This document shows positions 44,314 to 54,050 of a stretch of DNA of 64,000 nt, piece after piece. This DNA comes from Alphaproteobacteria bacterium (lineage in GTDB: Bacteria; Pseudomonadota; Alphaproteobacteria; SMXP01). The number at the start of each line of letters is the position of its first letter. The stretch's first letter is position 1. A program made the translations under genes and the position numbers. Where the stretch lies: assembly GCA_028285305.1 (NCBI GenBank), contig JANQPV010000044.1:349933-413932 (forward strand), given 5' to 3'. The notes below the pieces were generated by a model that saw only the letters and a program-made list of their open reading frames with translations, was not told the DNA's origin and ran no database searches.

Positions 44314-44967
44314 ATGTTTGATACCTTAACAAAGCGCAATGTGCTCTTGAGCCTTGCCGGTACCGCGGGAGCCTTTACCCTAGCGCTCGGGGCGCTTCAG
44401 TTTTCTTACGTGCAACCCGCGAACGCTGCGATATCCGTCGGTGGTGAGGCGCCCGGTTTTACGTTGCCTAATACAACCGGCGGCGAAACGTCTCTCAGCG
44501 ATTTCGATGGAAAGAAAGTCATTCTGGAGTGGACAAATCACGATTGCCCTTACGTGGTCAAACACTACAGCACCAACAATATGCAGTCTTTGCAAACGGA
44601 TTTGACAGGGCAAGATGTCGTTTGGCTCACCATCATTTCCTCGGCGCCTGGAAAGCAGGGCCACGTTTCGGCCGATGAAGCCAACGAGCTCACGACGTCT
44701 CGGGGCGCGGCGCCCACCGCCGTTCTGATCGATGAAGAAGGGACCGTTGGTCAGCTCTATGGAGCGGCCACGACGCCGCACATGTTCGTCATCGATGCGG
44801 AACAGACCATTCAATATGCGGGCGCGATTGACGATAACAGTTCTTCACGCGCGTCCACAGTCGAGGGTGCGAAAAACTACGTCCGTCAAGCCGTTGCCGA
44901 GCTAAAGGCTGGCGAGGCGGTTTCAGAAGCGCAAACAACCCCTTACGGCTGCAGTGTGAAGTACTAA
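44314..44967 (+). CDS. Exported thioredoxin-like redoxin
   Basis: Periplasmic AhpC/TSA-type redoxin of 217 residues. A signal peptide (about 1-38, ending ANA|AIS) precedes VGGEAPGFTLPNTTGGETSLSDFDGKKVILEWTNHDCPYVVKHY. Cys78 is the only cysteine at the active site, in a TxxCP arrangement typical of redoxins. A second, C-terminal Cys213 (TPYGCSVKY) is conserved in this group and may be the resolving residue. LIDEEGTVGQLYGAATTPHMFVIDAEQTIQYAGAIDD is the cis-Pro segment. It most likely takes electrons from the upstream DsbD/ScsB protein (43-bp gap). A GGAGG ribosome site lies before the ATG, and the operon ends at the 45002-45031 terminator. Confidence 0.87.
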   Translation: MFDTLTKRNVLLSLAGTAGAFTLALGALQFSYVQPANAAISVGGEAPGFTLPNTTGGETSLSDFDGKKVILEWTNHDCPYVVKHYSTNNMQSLQTDLTGQDVVWLTIISSAPGKQGHVSADEANELTTSRGAAPTAVLIDEEGTVGQLYGAATTPHMFVIDAEQTIQYAGAIDDNSSSRASTVEGAKNYVRQAVAELKAGEAVSEAQTTPYGCSVKY

Positions 44968-45001
44968 CTCGCTATCGAACTTGCTTTTACGAATTCTTAC
45001 G

Positions 45002-45031
45002 AGGGGCGGTCCGCTTGGGCCGCCCCTTTTT
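45002..45031 (+). terminator. Rho-independent terminator after the redoxin gene
   Basis: Stem AGGGGCGGTC / GGCCGCCCCT (one G-T pair) with a short loop, followed by five T. It closes the ScsB-redoxin operon and lies just before the end of the converging CDGSH gene. Confidence 0.85.
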
Positions 45032-45050
45032 CGATGTCGGCTGGCTACTT

Positions 45051-45290
45051 CTATAATTTGGCGTGCGTTCCGTCACACATGGGCGACTTTTCCGTCTTTT
45101 TGCAGCCGCAGAAAAAGACCTTGCCCGACTTGTCCGCATCATATTGGACGGGAACAAAGTCCGACCCTTGATGAGAGCCATCGCAATAAGGTTGGTTCTT
45201 GCTCAGGCCGCAAGCGCACCACCAATAGGATTTTCCTTCTTCGACCTCGACGGCGAATGGTTCCTTTTGAACGATTGTTGGTTCGGCCAC
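45051..45290 (-). CDS. Tandem CDGSH iron-sulfur protein
   Basis: Small protein of 79 residues with two CDGSH [2Fe-2S] motifs. The first is Cys25, Cys27, Cys36 and His40 (CACGLSKNQPYCDGSH); the second Cys61, Cys63, Cys72 and His76 (CGCKKTEKSPMCDGTH). This double-motif form resembles bacterial/mitochondrial class III CDGSH proteins and may handle redox or cluster transfer. The start is GTG 45290 with an excellent GAGGAGAAT site upstream, giving the normal N-terminus MAEPTIVQKEPFAVEVEEGK; the frame continues 16 codons further without support. Confidence 0.9.
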   Translation of the reverse strand: MAEPTIVQKEPFAVEVEEGKSYWWCACGLSKNQPYCDGSHQGSDFVPVQYDADKSGKVFFCGCKKTEKSPMCDGTHAKL

Positions 45291-45508
45291 GATATTCTCC
45301 TCTGGTTTTGCCGCTCGTGACCCAACACATTGAGTCAATTCGACTTGGCTCGATAGTTCAATTTGCCGACATTATGTCAACGCCAGCTTGCACGCAAATT
45401 TGCTGGCCGCTTGCATCAGAGGTCCAAAATCCGCCAAAGTCTCGTGCTCACTAGAGGATCTGGGAAGCATATCGGATGGCAGGCGCGACTCGCGCAAGGA
45501 GGCACTTC

Positions 45509-48500
45509 ATGACACGGACATCTCTCGTTATCGGCGCTCTGGTGGTCGCGTTTGTCGGAGCGTTCAGTTACGGGATTTATCGCAATGGGGTGCCGCAACA
45601 ATCCATAAAAGAAATTTCCAGAACGCTCGAAGACCCTGAGCAATCTGACAGCGGACCGCAAGGTCTTGCCGATCTGGGAACTGGGGACGAGGCGCACACT
45701 TCGCGAGGTTCGGACTCGTCGGTGTCTGGGGAAGCCGATGCATCAGGCACTGCGCGAGCGCTGCCTGAAAATACGTTCGTCTTTAAGCGGCTCAACATCG
45801 ACACCGCCAAGCCCGAACCAGCTGCGTGTCTTACTTTCTCTCAGGACTTAGATGAGAGCGGTACTGTTCGGTATGAAGACTATGTCACAATCGAGAACGA
45901 TCAGCGGCTTTCTGTAACTGTCCAGGATGACCAGCTCTGCCTCGCGGGGCTTGAGTTCGCCGAGAAGTACCGGGTTCAGCTTAGAAAAGGTTTACCGTCG
46001 GCATCGGGAAAGCAATTGCTGTTCGATGAAGATATCCCGATCGAATTGAAGGACCGGCCGGCGCTGATCCAATTTGGGGACGGCTTGATCTTACCGCGGG
46101 AGAGTGTCGAAGGGATCACTCTCAAAACGGTCAATGTGGAGACGTTGGATATTCGTGTGCTTCGCGTGGGCGACCGCTTGTTGTCGCAATTGCAAACCGG
46201 TGTCGTCGATCAAAAGAAGATCTATGAATACGACGAGTACCAGGTCGAAAACGAGCAAGGCCAAATCGTTTGGGAAGGCCAAATGGATGTGGATGCCGTT
46301 CGAAACCAGTCCGTGGACACCAAGTTCGATTTCCGTGAGGCTGTTCCGGGTCGGGATCCCGGGGTTTATCTGATTGTCGCGCGCGACTCCGCTGAAAAAG
46401 AGCAGGTCAAGCAAAGAGGCTACTACTCCGGCAATACGGCGGCGCAATGGGTGATCGATTCCGATATTGGTCTTGCGACTTTTGAAGCATCGAATGGCCT
46501 TTACGTGTTTGCGCGCTCTCTTCAGTCGGCTGAGGCTTTGCGCGGCGTGGATGTTGCTCTCATTGCACGGAACAATGAGGAACTGGCGCGCATCAAAACC
46601 GATGGCAATGGACTTGCGCTGTTTCCTGACAGCCTGATGCGGGGCAAGGGAGGCGCGGAACCGGTGGTGGCCATGGCCTATGGCGGCAAGGATTTCAACT
46701 ACACCGATTTACGCAGGCCCGCCTTCGATTTGACGGATCGCGGCGTTGGCGGACGCTCTGTCCCCGGGCCCATCGATGCTTACTTGTATACGGACAGAGG
46801 GATCTATCGCCCAGGAGAGCAAGTGCATCTTGTCACGATGCTCCGAAACCAACTGGTTGAGTCTTTGAATGATGTTCCGCTGTCTGTGAGCATCCGGCGC
46901 CCCGATGGGGTCGAGTTCCGGAAGCTGACAACGAACGAGCAAAGTGACGGCGCCTCCTATCTCGATGTGACTTTGTCGGCAACGGCTCCACGGGGCCGTT
47001 GGCAGGCGGTGGCCTATGTTGATACGGATGCAAATCCCGTGGGCCGGGTCAGCTTCGACGTCCAGGATTTCGTGCCTCAACGGCTTGAAGTCAATTTGGA
47101 GGCAGCCACGGACTATTGGCAATTCGGTGAGATGGTTTCCATCGATGTTGCCAGCCGATTTCTGTACGGAGCACCGGCGTCCGATCTCGATGCAGAGGCT
47201 GAGCTGACATTGATGATCGATCCTAATCCGTTTCCCGATTTTGTGGGCTATTCCTTCGGCCGGATCGAAGAGAAATTCAACAGTTCGCTCATTGCGTTGG
47301 ATGTGCCTCCTCTCGATGCGGAAGGCAAAAGCACGGCCATTGGAACAATCGACGATATCGGAGAAACCACGTTGCCCCTGAGGGCGCGTGTGCGTGTTGC
47401 GGTGTTTGAGCCCGGAGGGCGCACCACGCAGGATGAACTTTATCGTCCCGTTCGAACGGGCGAAGCCATGATCGGAATTCGGCCTAACTTTGAATACAAC
47501 ACGGTGCGTGAGGGTGCGGCGGCTTCGTTCGATGTTGTTGCGTTGGATAAAGAAGGGATCCGAATTGCGCGGGACAAGGTGAGCTACCGTTTGATCCGTG
47601 AAGAGACGTACTATCATTGGTATCAGGAAAACAACCGCTGGCGCTACGAAGCTGTGGTTCGGGATCGCGATGTTACCAAGGACGAATTTTCCATCGGTAT
47701 CAACGAACCCGAAAAGATTTCAGAGACACTGCCTTGGGGCCGCTATCGATTGATTGTCAGTGATTTGAACAGTGATGCTGCGACTTCCGTGCGTTTCTAT
47801 GTCGGGTGGGGCGGGTCTACGTCTAACAATCGCCCGGATCGGGTCAGCGTTTTGGCGGACAAGGAAGTGTACCGGACGGGAGAGACGGCCCGGATCGAAG
47901 TGAAGCCACCTGTTGCCGGCAAGGCGTTGATGGTTGTCGCCTCCGATCAGGTTTTTGAAACGAAACTCTTCGATGTCCCCGCTGAGGGACGGGAGCTTGA
48001 AGTGCCCGTGTCGGAAGATTGGGGCGCGGGCGCCTATGTGATGGTGAGTGTGTACAAACCCTTGTCCTCGGGCCAAGTCCGAGCGCCGGTGCGCTCGATT
48101 GGATTGACCTGGCTCCAGCTCGACAAGACGGAACAGACCCTTACCGTGGAACTGGGTGACACGGAACGGGTCACGCCGCGCGGCGATGTTCGCGTGCCGG
48201 TCAAAGTGGTCGGTCTTGCAACACGCCAAAAGGCGCATGTGACGCTTGCTGCTGTGGACGAGGGCATTCTCCAGCTTACGAAATTCAAGACACCGGCGCC
48301 CGAGAACCATTATTTCAGCAAACGCCGTCTCGGTGTGGACATACGAGATGATTACGGACGATTAATATCGGGTTCCGATGCAGAGTTGGGTGAGCTTCGC
48401 GCGGGCGGTGACGGTGTGGGCGGATCCGGGCTCTCCGTGGTTCCTACACGGACAGTCGCGCTCTTCTCCGGTATCGTCCAAACGGACGGCAGCGGCGAAG

Positions 48501-50476
48501 TGGACGTCGAGCTCACTATCCCCGACTTCAATGGTGAGTTGCGTCTTATGGCGGTGGCCATGACCGAAGATCAAATCGGCCATGGAGAACGTCCGCTTAC
48601 AGTCCGAGATGACGTGGTGGCCGAGTTGACTCTGCCTCGCTTTTTGGCGCCCGGGGATAAAGGCCAGGCGACACTCCTTCTGCATAACGTGGATGGAGCT
48701 CCCGGCTCTTATAGAACGGAGATTGAGCTCAAAGACTCCATTCGAACCGCAAGCGGTGATCCCAGTGTCAAACTCATCGAAGAACTTGCAACGGATCAGA
48801 AAAAGACCGTTCCCATCGAAGTCGCAGGCGGTGAACCAGGGATTGGGACTGTTGTCTTAACGCTGACAGGACCCGACGACTACAAAGTTGTGCGTACTTG
48901 GCCCATTGAAATTCGGCCGGCGCAGTCTCCGATATCCGTCGAAATGGCGGGCATGCTGGCACCCGGAGAAAGTCTTGAACTCTCGGCGAAAGAAATCGAA
49001 CCGTACTATCCGGACTCGGTGTCAGTCGGTGCGACCTTGTCCTCATCGCGTGGTTATGACGTGCCGGGATTGCTCAATTGGCTCGATCGCTATCCGTACG
49101 GATGCCTTGAACAAACTGTCAGCCGCGCCTTTCCGCTTGTCTATTTCAATGACATGGCGCTCCTGAGTAATGTCGAACAGGACGAAACCGTCAAATCGCG
49201 GGTTCAGCAAGCAGTAGACCGAGTGGTCGATATGCAGAATCCCTCCGGATCCTTTGGAATGTGGGGACCTGATTATTCTGCCTACCATTGGCTCAATGTC
49301 TTTGCGCTTGATTTTCTCATTCAAGCTCAGCAGAAGGACTATGTCGTTCCCAACGAGGCGCTATATATCGGGAAGGATTGGTTGCGGCGGATCGCGGGAC
49401 AGGATTATACTGATCTCTGGACGCGGTCTTATGCCTTCTATGTGCTCGCCAAAGCCGGCACGCTCAATCCCGGTGACTTGCGCTATTTTGCCGATACCCA
49501 GATCAAGGAAATGGAAAATCCAATGTCTGCGGCCCATCTTGGGGCGGCTCTTGTAGAGATCGGCGATCGCTCGCGCAGTCTGCGTGCGTTCAATTCGTCC
49601 CTAGACTTGGTTCTTGAGAAGACGCCCAAGAAGTATCAGTTGTTTGATTACGGATCAAAGTTGAGAGATCTGAATGGCGTGATCGCGCTCGCGGCGGCTT
49701 CCGGAGAAAACAACATTCTGCCGGCGCTCTTCCAGGAAATGGATGCTCACGACACCAACGTTAAGTACACGACGACTCAGGAAAAAGCTTGGATGCTTTT
49801 TGCGGCGTATGAACTCAACAAGTCGCGGGGGCCAATTGATGTTCAGGTCAAGGGAACGGAGCCCATCACAACACGGGACGGTGATAGTGTCTTCCTGACG
49901 CCAAATGCGGGCGATCTTGGGGAAACGGTGAGTGTTCGGAACCGCGGCGACAAAGACATCTGGCAACAGGTGACGATCCAGGGAACGCCGATCGAGCCGT
50001 TGCCCGCCGAAGCGAATGGGCTCACACTTAGCAAAACCTTTTGGACGCGGCAGGGTCAGCAGATCGACCTTTCCGACGTGAAACAAAATGACCAGATCGT
50101 CGTTCTGCTCAGTGGACAGATGGAAGACAATACCTATAGGGAGATGATCGCACTCGATTTACTGCCTGCGGGCTGGGAGATCGAGGGGATTGTGCGTAAA
50201 GGGGATACCGCGCTTTCCTGGTTGCCCGCTCTGTCTTGGACGACGATGGCTGAGAAACGCGACGACCGCTTCGTGGCGGCCTTCAACATCGGCTCGCGCT
50301 ACCGGATGCTCGATGAGAACAAGCAGCCCATCATCCCCAAGTTCAATCTTGCTTATATCGTCCGCGCCGTGACACCCGGCGAGTATGCGCTGCCGGCGGC
50401 TCTGGTTGAAGACATGTACGCGCCGAGGACGCTTGCGCGCACTGATCAGGGCCGGGTGAGCGTTGGGGTTCGGTAA
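45509..50476 (+). CDS. yfhM: Bacterial alpha-2-macroglobulin family protein (YfhM-like)
   Basis: Very large periplasmic protease inhibitor of 1655 residues that traps attacking proteases. A signal/anchor helix (residues 7-24) is followed by many macroglobulin beta domains. The A2M bait and thiol-ester regions appear in order: DRGIYRPGEQVHLVTMLRNQL, ADKEVYRTGETARIEVKPPVAG, LAAVDEGILQLTKFKTPAPENHYFSKRRLGVDIRDDYGRLI, and VVAELTLPRFLAPGDKGQATLLLHNV. The reactive thioester YPYGCLEQTVSRAF is intact (Cys1199, Gln1202). AAGGAGGCACTTC precedes the ATG. It is directly followed by PBP1C, the standard partner, implying coupled peptidoglycan repair and protease defence at the envelope. Confidence 0.93.
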   Translation: MTRTSLVIGALVVAFVGAFSYGIYRNGVPQQSIKEISRTLEDPEQSDSGPQGLADLGTGDEAHTSRGSDSSVSGEADASGTARALPENTFVFKRLNIDTAKPEPAACLTFSQDLDESGTVRYEDYVTIENDQRLSVTVQDDQLCLAGLEFAEKYRVQLRKGLPSASGKQLLFDEDIPIELKDRPALIQFGDGLILPRESVEGITLKTVNVETLDIRVLRVGDRLLSQLQTGVVDQKKIYEYDEYQVENEQGQIVWEGQMDVDAVRNQSVDTKFDFREAVPGRDPGVYLIVARDSAEKEQVKQRGYYSGNTAAQWVIDSDIGLATFEASNGLYVFARSLQSAEALRGVDVALIARNNEELARIKTDGNGLALFPDSLMRGKGGAEPVVAMAYGGKDFNYTDLRRPAFDLTDRGVGGRSVPGPIDAYLYTDRGIYRPGEQVHLVTMLRNQLVESLNDVPLSVSIRRPDGVEFRKLTTNEQSDGASYLDVTLSATAPRGRWQAVAYVDTDANPVGRVSFDVQDFVPQRLEVNLEAATDYWQFGEMVSIDVASRFLYGAPASDLDAEAELTLMIDPNPFPDFVGYSFGRIEEKFNSSLIALDVPPLDAEGKSTAIGTIDDIGETTLPLRARVRVAVFEPGGRTTQDELYRPVRTGEAMIGIRPNFEYNTVREGAAASFDVVALDKEGIRIARDKVSYRLIREETYYHWYQENNRWRYEAVVRDRDVTKDEFSIGINEPEKISETLPWGRYRLIVSDLNSDAATSVRFYVGWGGSTSNNRPDRVSVLADKEVYRTGETARIEVKPPVAGKALMVVASDQVFETKLFDVPAEGRELEVPVSEDWGAGAYVMVSVYKPLSSGQVRAPVRSIGLTWLQLDKTEQTLTVELGDTERVTPRGDVRVPVKVVGLATRQKAHVTLAAVDEGILQLTKFKTPAPENHYFSKRRLGVDIRDDYGRLISGSDAELGELRAGGDGVGGSGLSVVPTRTVALFSGIVQTDGSGEVDVELTIPDFNGELRLMAVAMTEDQIGHGERPLTVRDDVVAELTLPRFLAPGDKGQATLLLHNVDGAPGSYRTEIELKDSIRTASGDPSVKLIEELATDQKKTVPIEVAGGEPGIGTVVLTLTGPDDYKVVRTWPIEIRPAQSPISVEMAGMLAPGESLELSAKEIEPYYPDSVSVGATLSSSRGYDVPGLLNWLDRYPYGCLEQTVSRAFPLVYFNDMALLSNVEQDETVKSRVQQAVDRVVDMQNPSGSFGMWGPDYSAYHWLNVFALDFLIQAQQKDYVVPNEALYIGKDWLRRIAGQDYTDLWTRSYAFYVLAKAGTLNPGDLRYFADTQIKEMENPMSAAHLGAALVEIGDRSRSLRAFNSSLDLVLEKTPKKYQLFDYGSKLRDLNGVIALAAASGENNILPALFQEMDAHDTNVKYTTTQEKAWMLFAAYELNKSRGPIDVQVKGTEPITTRDGDSVFLTPNAGDLGETVSVRNRGDKDIWQQVTIQGTPIEPLPAEANGLTLSKTFWTRQGQQIDLSDVKQNDQIVVLLSGQMEDNTYREMIALDLLPAGWEIEGIVRKGDTALSWLPALSWTTMAEKRDDRFVAAFNIGSRYRMLDENKQPIIPKFNLAYIVRAVTPGEYALPAALVEDMYAPRTLARTDQGRVSVGVR

Positions 50477-50497
50477 AGGGCGGATGTGGGGGATGCT

Positions 50498-52609
50498 ATG
50501 AGAGGCTGGCCCCACTTGTCTCGTCGCTCTGCAATCGGTTTTCTTGGGATTGCAGCATGGGCGCTTGGCCTGATGCTGGTGTTGGACTCGCGATTTCCAC
50601 CGGATTTGAGCCGCTATGAAGACCGCTCCATTTTGGTGCTGAGCCGTGAAAGTGAGCTCTTGCGCGCTTTTCTGTCTACGGATGATAAATGGCGTCTCTC
50701 AACGAGTGTAGATGAAGTCGACGCTGAGTATGTTCGGCTTCTCAAACAGGTCGAAGACAAGAGGTTTGATGTTCATCCCGGCGTTGATCCGATCGCGCTT
50801 GTCCGTGCGGTGGGACAGCTCGTCTCAAATGGCCGCGTTGTCTCTGGCGCCTCAACGCTGACCATGCAGACGGCGCGATTGTTGGAGCCGCGGCCACGCA
50901 ACGTCGCTTCTAAGCTCATTGAGATGGTCCGGGCGTTGCAGTTGGAAGCGCGCTACTCGAAACCTCAGATCCTCGATATGTATCTGACACTCGCGCCATT
51001 TGGCGGAAACATTGAGGGGGTACGCGCCGCTTCTTATGCTTATTGGGGGAAAGAACCCAGGCATTTGACCTTGTCGGAAATTGCCCTCTTGATCGCTTTG
51101 CCGCAAGCGCCCGAAAGCACGCGTCCCGATCGAAACATTGATGGGGCTGCGTCGGCCAAGCAAAAGATCTTGAGACAGCTGGTCGACCGCACGGCGATTT
51201 CCCAAACGCGAGCCAGCGAAGCCGCTAGAGACCCACTGCCTCAAGGACGGCTCGAATTTCCGTTTCTGGCGCCTCGTCTTGCGCGTCACCTAAGACAGCG
51301 AAACCCGGAATCGTCGGTCATTGCAACGACTCTGCGCGTAGATGTCCAACGCCATATTGAAACGCTTATTCGTCAGGAAACGGATTGGATCAAAGATGGG
51401 GCGAGCATCGCCATTTTGGCAATTGAAAACCAGAGCCGTGAGGTCGTTGCCTATGCCGGCGGCGCCGACTTTTGGGCTCAAAATGGGCAATTGGATCTTG
51501 TCCGGTCCAAACGATCGCCCGGTTCCGCGCTCAAACCGTTTATCTATGGAATGGCTTTTGACGACCTCGTGATCCATCCCGATACGCTTATCGAAGATCG
51601 TCCCATGGTCTTTGGCAGCTATGCGCCGCGCAATTTTAACCGGACGTTTCAGGGCACGGTAAATGTCCGCACCGCATTGCGGCTGTCCTTAAACGTTCCC
51701 GCCGTCGCCGTCCTCAACGAAGTGGGCCCGGTCCGGTTTGCGTCAAGTTTGCGTCATCAGGGTACGGATTTGCAGTTTGCGAAGAAAGACATTCTGCCGT
51801 CGCTGCCTCTGGCACTCGGCGGGGTCGGCGTTTCCCTTTTCGACCTAACTCAACTTTATGCGAGCTTGCCAAATGGGGGTGTGTCGCAACCTCTGCGGCT
51901 GTTGTCTGACGAATCACCTTTTACGCAGCGGCGCTTTCTTAGCGAAACGGCGAGTTGGTACGTCACCGATACCTTGCTTGGTTCTCCCATGCCCGATGGG
52001 TGGGCGCAGCGGTTCGGATTCCAACGCAAGCGGGACATTGCGTTCAAAACGGGAACCTCGTATGGGTTCAGAGATGCCTGGGCTGTTGGATACACGGGAA
52101 CCTACACGATTGGCGTCTGGGTAGGCCGTGCTGATGGAACCGCACGGCCCGGCAGATTCGGACTAGAGACGGCGGCGCCGATCCTCTTGAAAGCGTTTGA
52201 GCGCATGCCGCCTGAAACGCGAGCGCTCCCCTCAAAACCCGGGAATGTCATTTCTGTGCGAAGCAACGCTTCCTTGCCAAAGCGGTTGCAGCGCTTTGAA
52301 CAGGTGCAGGCATCGCGCTCGAGTAGGGATCGTCAGCAAATGAGGCCGCCGGTCATTCGCTTTCCGGCCCATGGGACATCTGTCGTTCTGCCGACTGGAG
52401 AGGAAAACGCGTCGTTCCCGCTGCGTGTGGTTGGTGGAAAGCAGCCCTTCCGTTGGATGGTCAATGGTGAGCTTCTTCCGATGTCGGACCGGTTGGAGAC
52501 GACCTATTGGCGTCCTGCATCGCTCGGTTTTGCGAACATATCGGTCGTTGATGCCCAAGGCCGGACTGCCCATTCGACGATCCGTATTGTTATGTCGAAA
52601 GAGTGGTAG
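50498..52609 (+). CDS. pbpC: Penicillin-binding protein 1C
   Basis: Class A PBP of 703 residues with a membrane anchor (about 12-29). The glycosyltransferase domain has Glu86 (VEDKRFDVHPGVDP), GASTLTMQTARLLEP (117-131) and PQILDMYLTLAPFGGNIEGVRAASYAYWGK. The transpeptidase domain shows SxxK at Ser343-Lys346 (PGSALKPF), a SLNVPA SxN-type motif and K517-T-G (FKTGTSYGF). A C-terminal BiPBP_C-like region (about 610-703) with FRWMVNGELLP is typical of PbpC. ATG 50498 is used; a GTG 12 bases earlier is in frame. It begins 21 bp after the A2M gene, so the two are an operon. Confidence 0.93.
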   Translation: MRGWPHLSRRSAIGFLGIAAWALGLMLVLDSRFPPDLSRYEDRSILVLSRESELLRAFLSTDDKWRLSTSVDEVDAEYVRLLKQVEDKRFDVHPGVDPIALVRAVGQLVSNGRVVSGASTLTMQTARLLEPRPRNVASKLIEMVRALQLEARYSKPQILDMYLTLAPFGGNIEGVRAASYAYWGKEPRHLTLSEIALLIALPQAPESTRPDRNIDGAASAKQKILRQLVDRTAISQTRASEAARDPLPQGRLEFPFLAPRLARHLRQRNPESSVIATTLRVDVQRHIETLIRQETDWIKDGASIAILAIENQSREVVAYAGGADFWAQNGQLDLVRSKRSPGSALKPFIYGMAFDDLVIHPDTLIEDRPMVFGSYAPRNFNRTFQGTVNVRTALRLSLNVPAVAVLNEVGPVRFASSLRHQGTDLQFAKKDILPSLPLALGGVGVSLFDLTQLYASLPNGGVSQPLRLLSDESPFTQRRFLSETASWYVTDTLLGSPMPDGWAQRFGFQRKRDIAFKTGTSYGFRDAWAVGYTGTYTIGVWVGRADGTARPGRFGLETAAPILLKAFERMPPETRALPSKPGNVISVRSNASLPKRLQRFEQVQASRSSRDRQQMRPPVIRFPAHGTSVVLPTGEENASFPLRVVGGKQPFRWMVNGELLPMSDRLETTYWRPASLGFANISVVDAQGRTAHSTIRIVMSKEW

Positions 52610-52773
52610 AAGGATCGATATTTTTGTCTGAATACCAAACCTCCACATTGGACATAATTCAGTAGATAGAATTATAGTTTGCGCACTTTGATTGCCAAGC
52701 CAAAGGGTGAAACTGTTTCTTGGGTCGCTTGGAACTGCGTTGTTGGCAGCACGATGCAGCTTAACGACCTTTC
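52610..52773. other. AT-rich gap between pbpC and the RT operon
   Basis: 164 bp between two converging genes. It contains a perfect 7-bp dyad ATAATTC (52654-52660) / GAATTAT (52669-52675) with an 8-base loop that could stop transcripts from either side, but no T-tract follows. No gene seen. Confidence 0.4.
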
Positions 52774-54030
52774 TCAAGAGGTGTCAGAACGGGACGCGAC
52801 TGAGAATTCGCAAATGGATCGATAAGCGCAGCGAGAGCAGTTAGGGCCCGGTTGGGCCCGAAAGCCTCGACTCTGCAGTAGTTGTATCCAGCGCAAAACG
52901 GCGAGTAAAACACTATGTGCTCTATCTCTATCAAGAAGCACACGGATCTTTTCCTGTTGTTCCATGAAATAAATACTTGCGAAAATTCGTTCGACGCTTT
53001 GCTCTTTCATCACACTAACTGCATAGGCTGCAGGCTGAATGAGGCTAGGGATGGAAGGCAATAAGTTCGATTTCGGTTTCCTCAGCTTGTATTCTGTGAT
53101 TTCTAGTTCTCCAGACGGATTTATTGACAAGCGGTCGTAGCGGCCTTTCAAAGAGAAAGAATCTCCTAGATAGAGTTCTGCGGCACCATCCACCCTCAAC
53201 GTTTTGGTTTTGCTGTGCCTGTACTCAAGGTCAAAAAACTTCTCAAGCATTTCGCGGGTTTTCAATAACTCACTTTTATCAACTGTTATTCCAGGTTGAT
53301 CGATGCAGCGTTCAAATTTGTCCAGGAACGCCGAACAACTTCTCGCTTCATCGGCAAATAGCCACGACAGAGATTGATGAATCGAGGTGCCGATGATCAC
53401 GGCGAGAGGAAGTTCATCAGTTGGCAACGTGTTTTCTATATACTTAAACTTGAACTCTCTTCCGCAAATATGCCATTTCCTCAATTGTGTGAATGAGGTG
53501 GCTTGGGTCAGTTCGAAGATTTGGTTCTTCGATGGCGAGCTAAGGCCAGCTTCCTCCCAATATCGGTTAACTCTTTTCGCTGTAGTTTCAAGCAATTCCC
53601 CCTCGACCGGGATGTCCAAATCCGCCGGAACCAAACTGAGCCGCATCAATGTCCAATCCAAAACCTCGGCCCAAGTTTCTCCAGACTTTGGTTGGTGATT
53701 GTTGGTACGTTGAGAAAGTCGTTTGATTGCCCCTTCTCGCGATATTCTCAAAGCCACGACGAATGTTGCGCAGTTTAGAGATTTCAGTCTTTGGAGAATT
53801 CTCTCGAAGTCGTACGAAGCTCCGGTACATTCGAAGATCACTGGGTTTTTTTGGTTCTCTAGCCGGATGCGCTCCGCGATTTGATCTGTTGAGAGCTTGA
53901 GTTCTCTGAAATAGTCGATGTTTAGCCAAGAGTATCCGAATAAAGACGACAGGTGAGCTGCAATCGTACTTTTGCCCGCGCCTGGAACGCCTGTAAGCAC
54001 TAGGACTGGGCTTGAATTCGCCGAAGCCAT
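52774..54030 (-). CDS. Fusion of P-loop kinase-like domain and Cas4/AddB-type PD-(D/E)XK nuclease
   Basis: Cytoplasmic protein of 418 residues; third gene of the reverse-transcriptase operon. The N-terminal domain (about 1-160) is a P-loop kinase-like ATPase: Walker A GVPGAGKST (14-22), Asp39 in LNIDYFRE, and later basic residues (REGAIKRLSQRTN) like polynucleotide kinase/zeta-toxin folds. The C-terminal domain (about 175-418) is a complete RecB/Cas4-type nuclease. It has His218 (GTSIHQSL), Asp299 (GRYDRL), Glu313 and Lys315 (ITEYKLRK), and Gln332/Tyr336 (QPAAYAV). Four cysteines, Cys189 before the core and Cys398, Cys401 and Cys407 after it (CSRCAYRSIC), match the [4Fe-4S] nuclease layout. 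I infer nucleic-acid end processing. I know of no described family with this exact fusion. Confidence 0.8.
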   Translation of the reverse strand: MASANSSPVLVLTGVPGAGKSTIAAHLSSLFGYSWLNIDYFRELKLSTDQIAERIRLENQKNPVIFECTGASYDFERILQRLKSLNCATFVVALRISREGAIKRLSQRTNNHQPKSGETWAEVLDWTLMRLSLVPADLDIPVEGELLETTAKRVNRYWEEAGLSSPSKNQIFELTQATSFTQLRKWHICGREFKFKYIENTLPTDELPLAVIIGTSIHQSLSWLFADEARSCSAFLDKFERCIDQPGITVDKSELLKTREMLEKFFDLEYRHSKTKTLRVDGAAELYLGDSFSLKGRYDRLSINPSGELEITEYKLRKPKSNLLPSIPSLIQPAAYAVSVMKEQSVERIFASIYFMEQQEKIRVLLDRDRAHSVLLAVLRWIQLLQSRGFRAQPGPNCSRCAYRSICEFSVASRSDTS

Positions 54031-54050
54031 TTCTCTATCAGATATACCGA

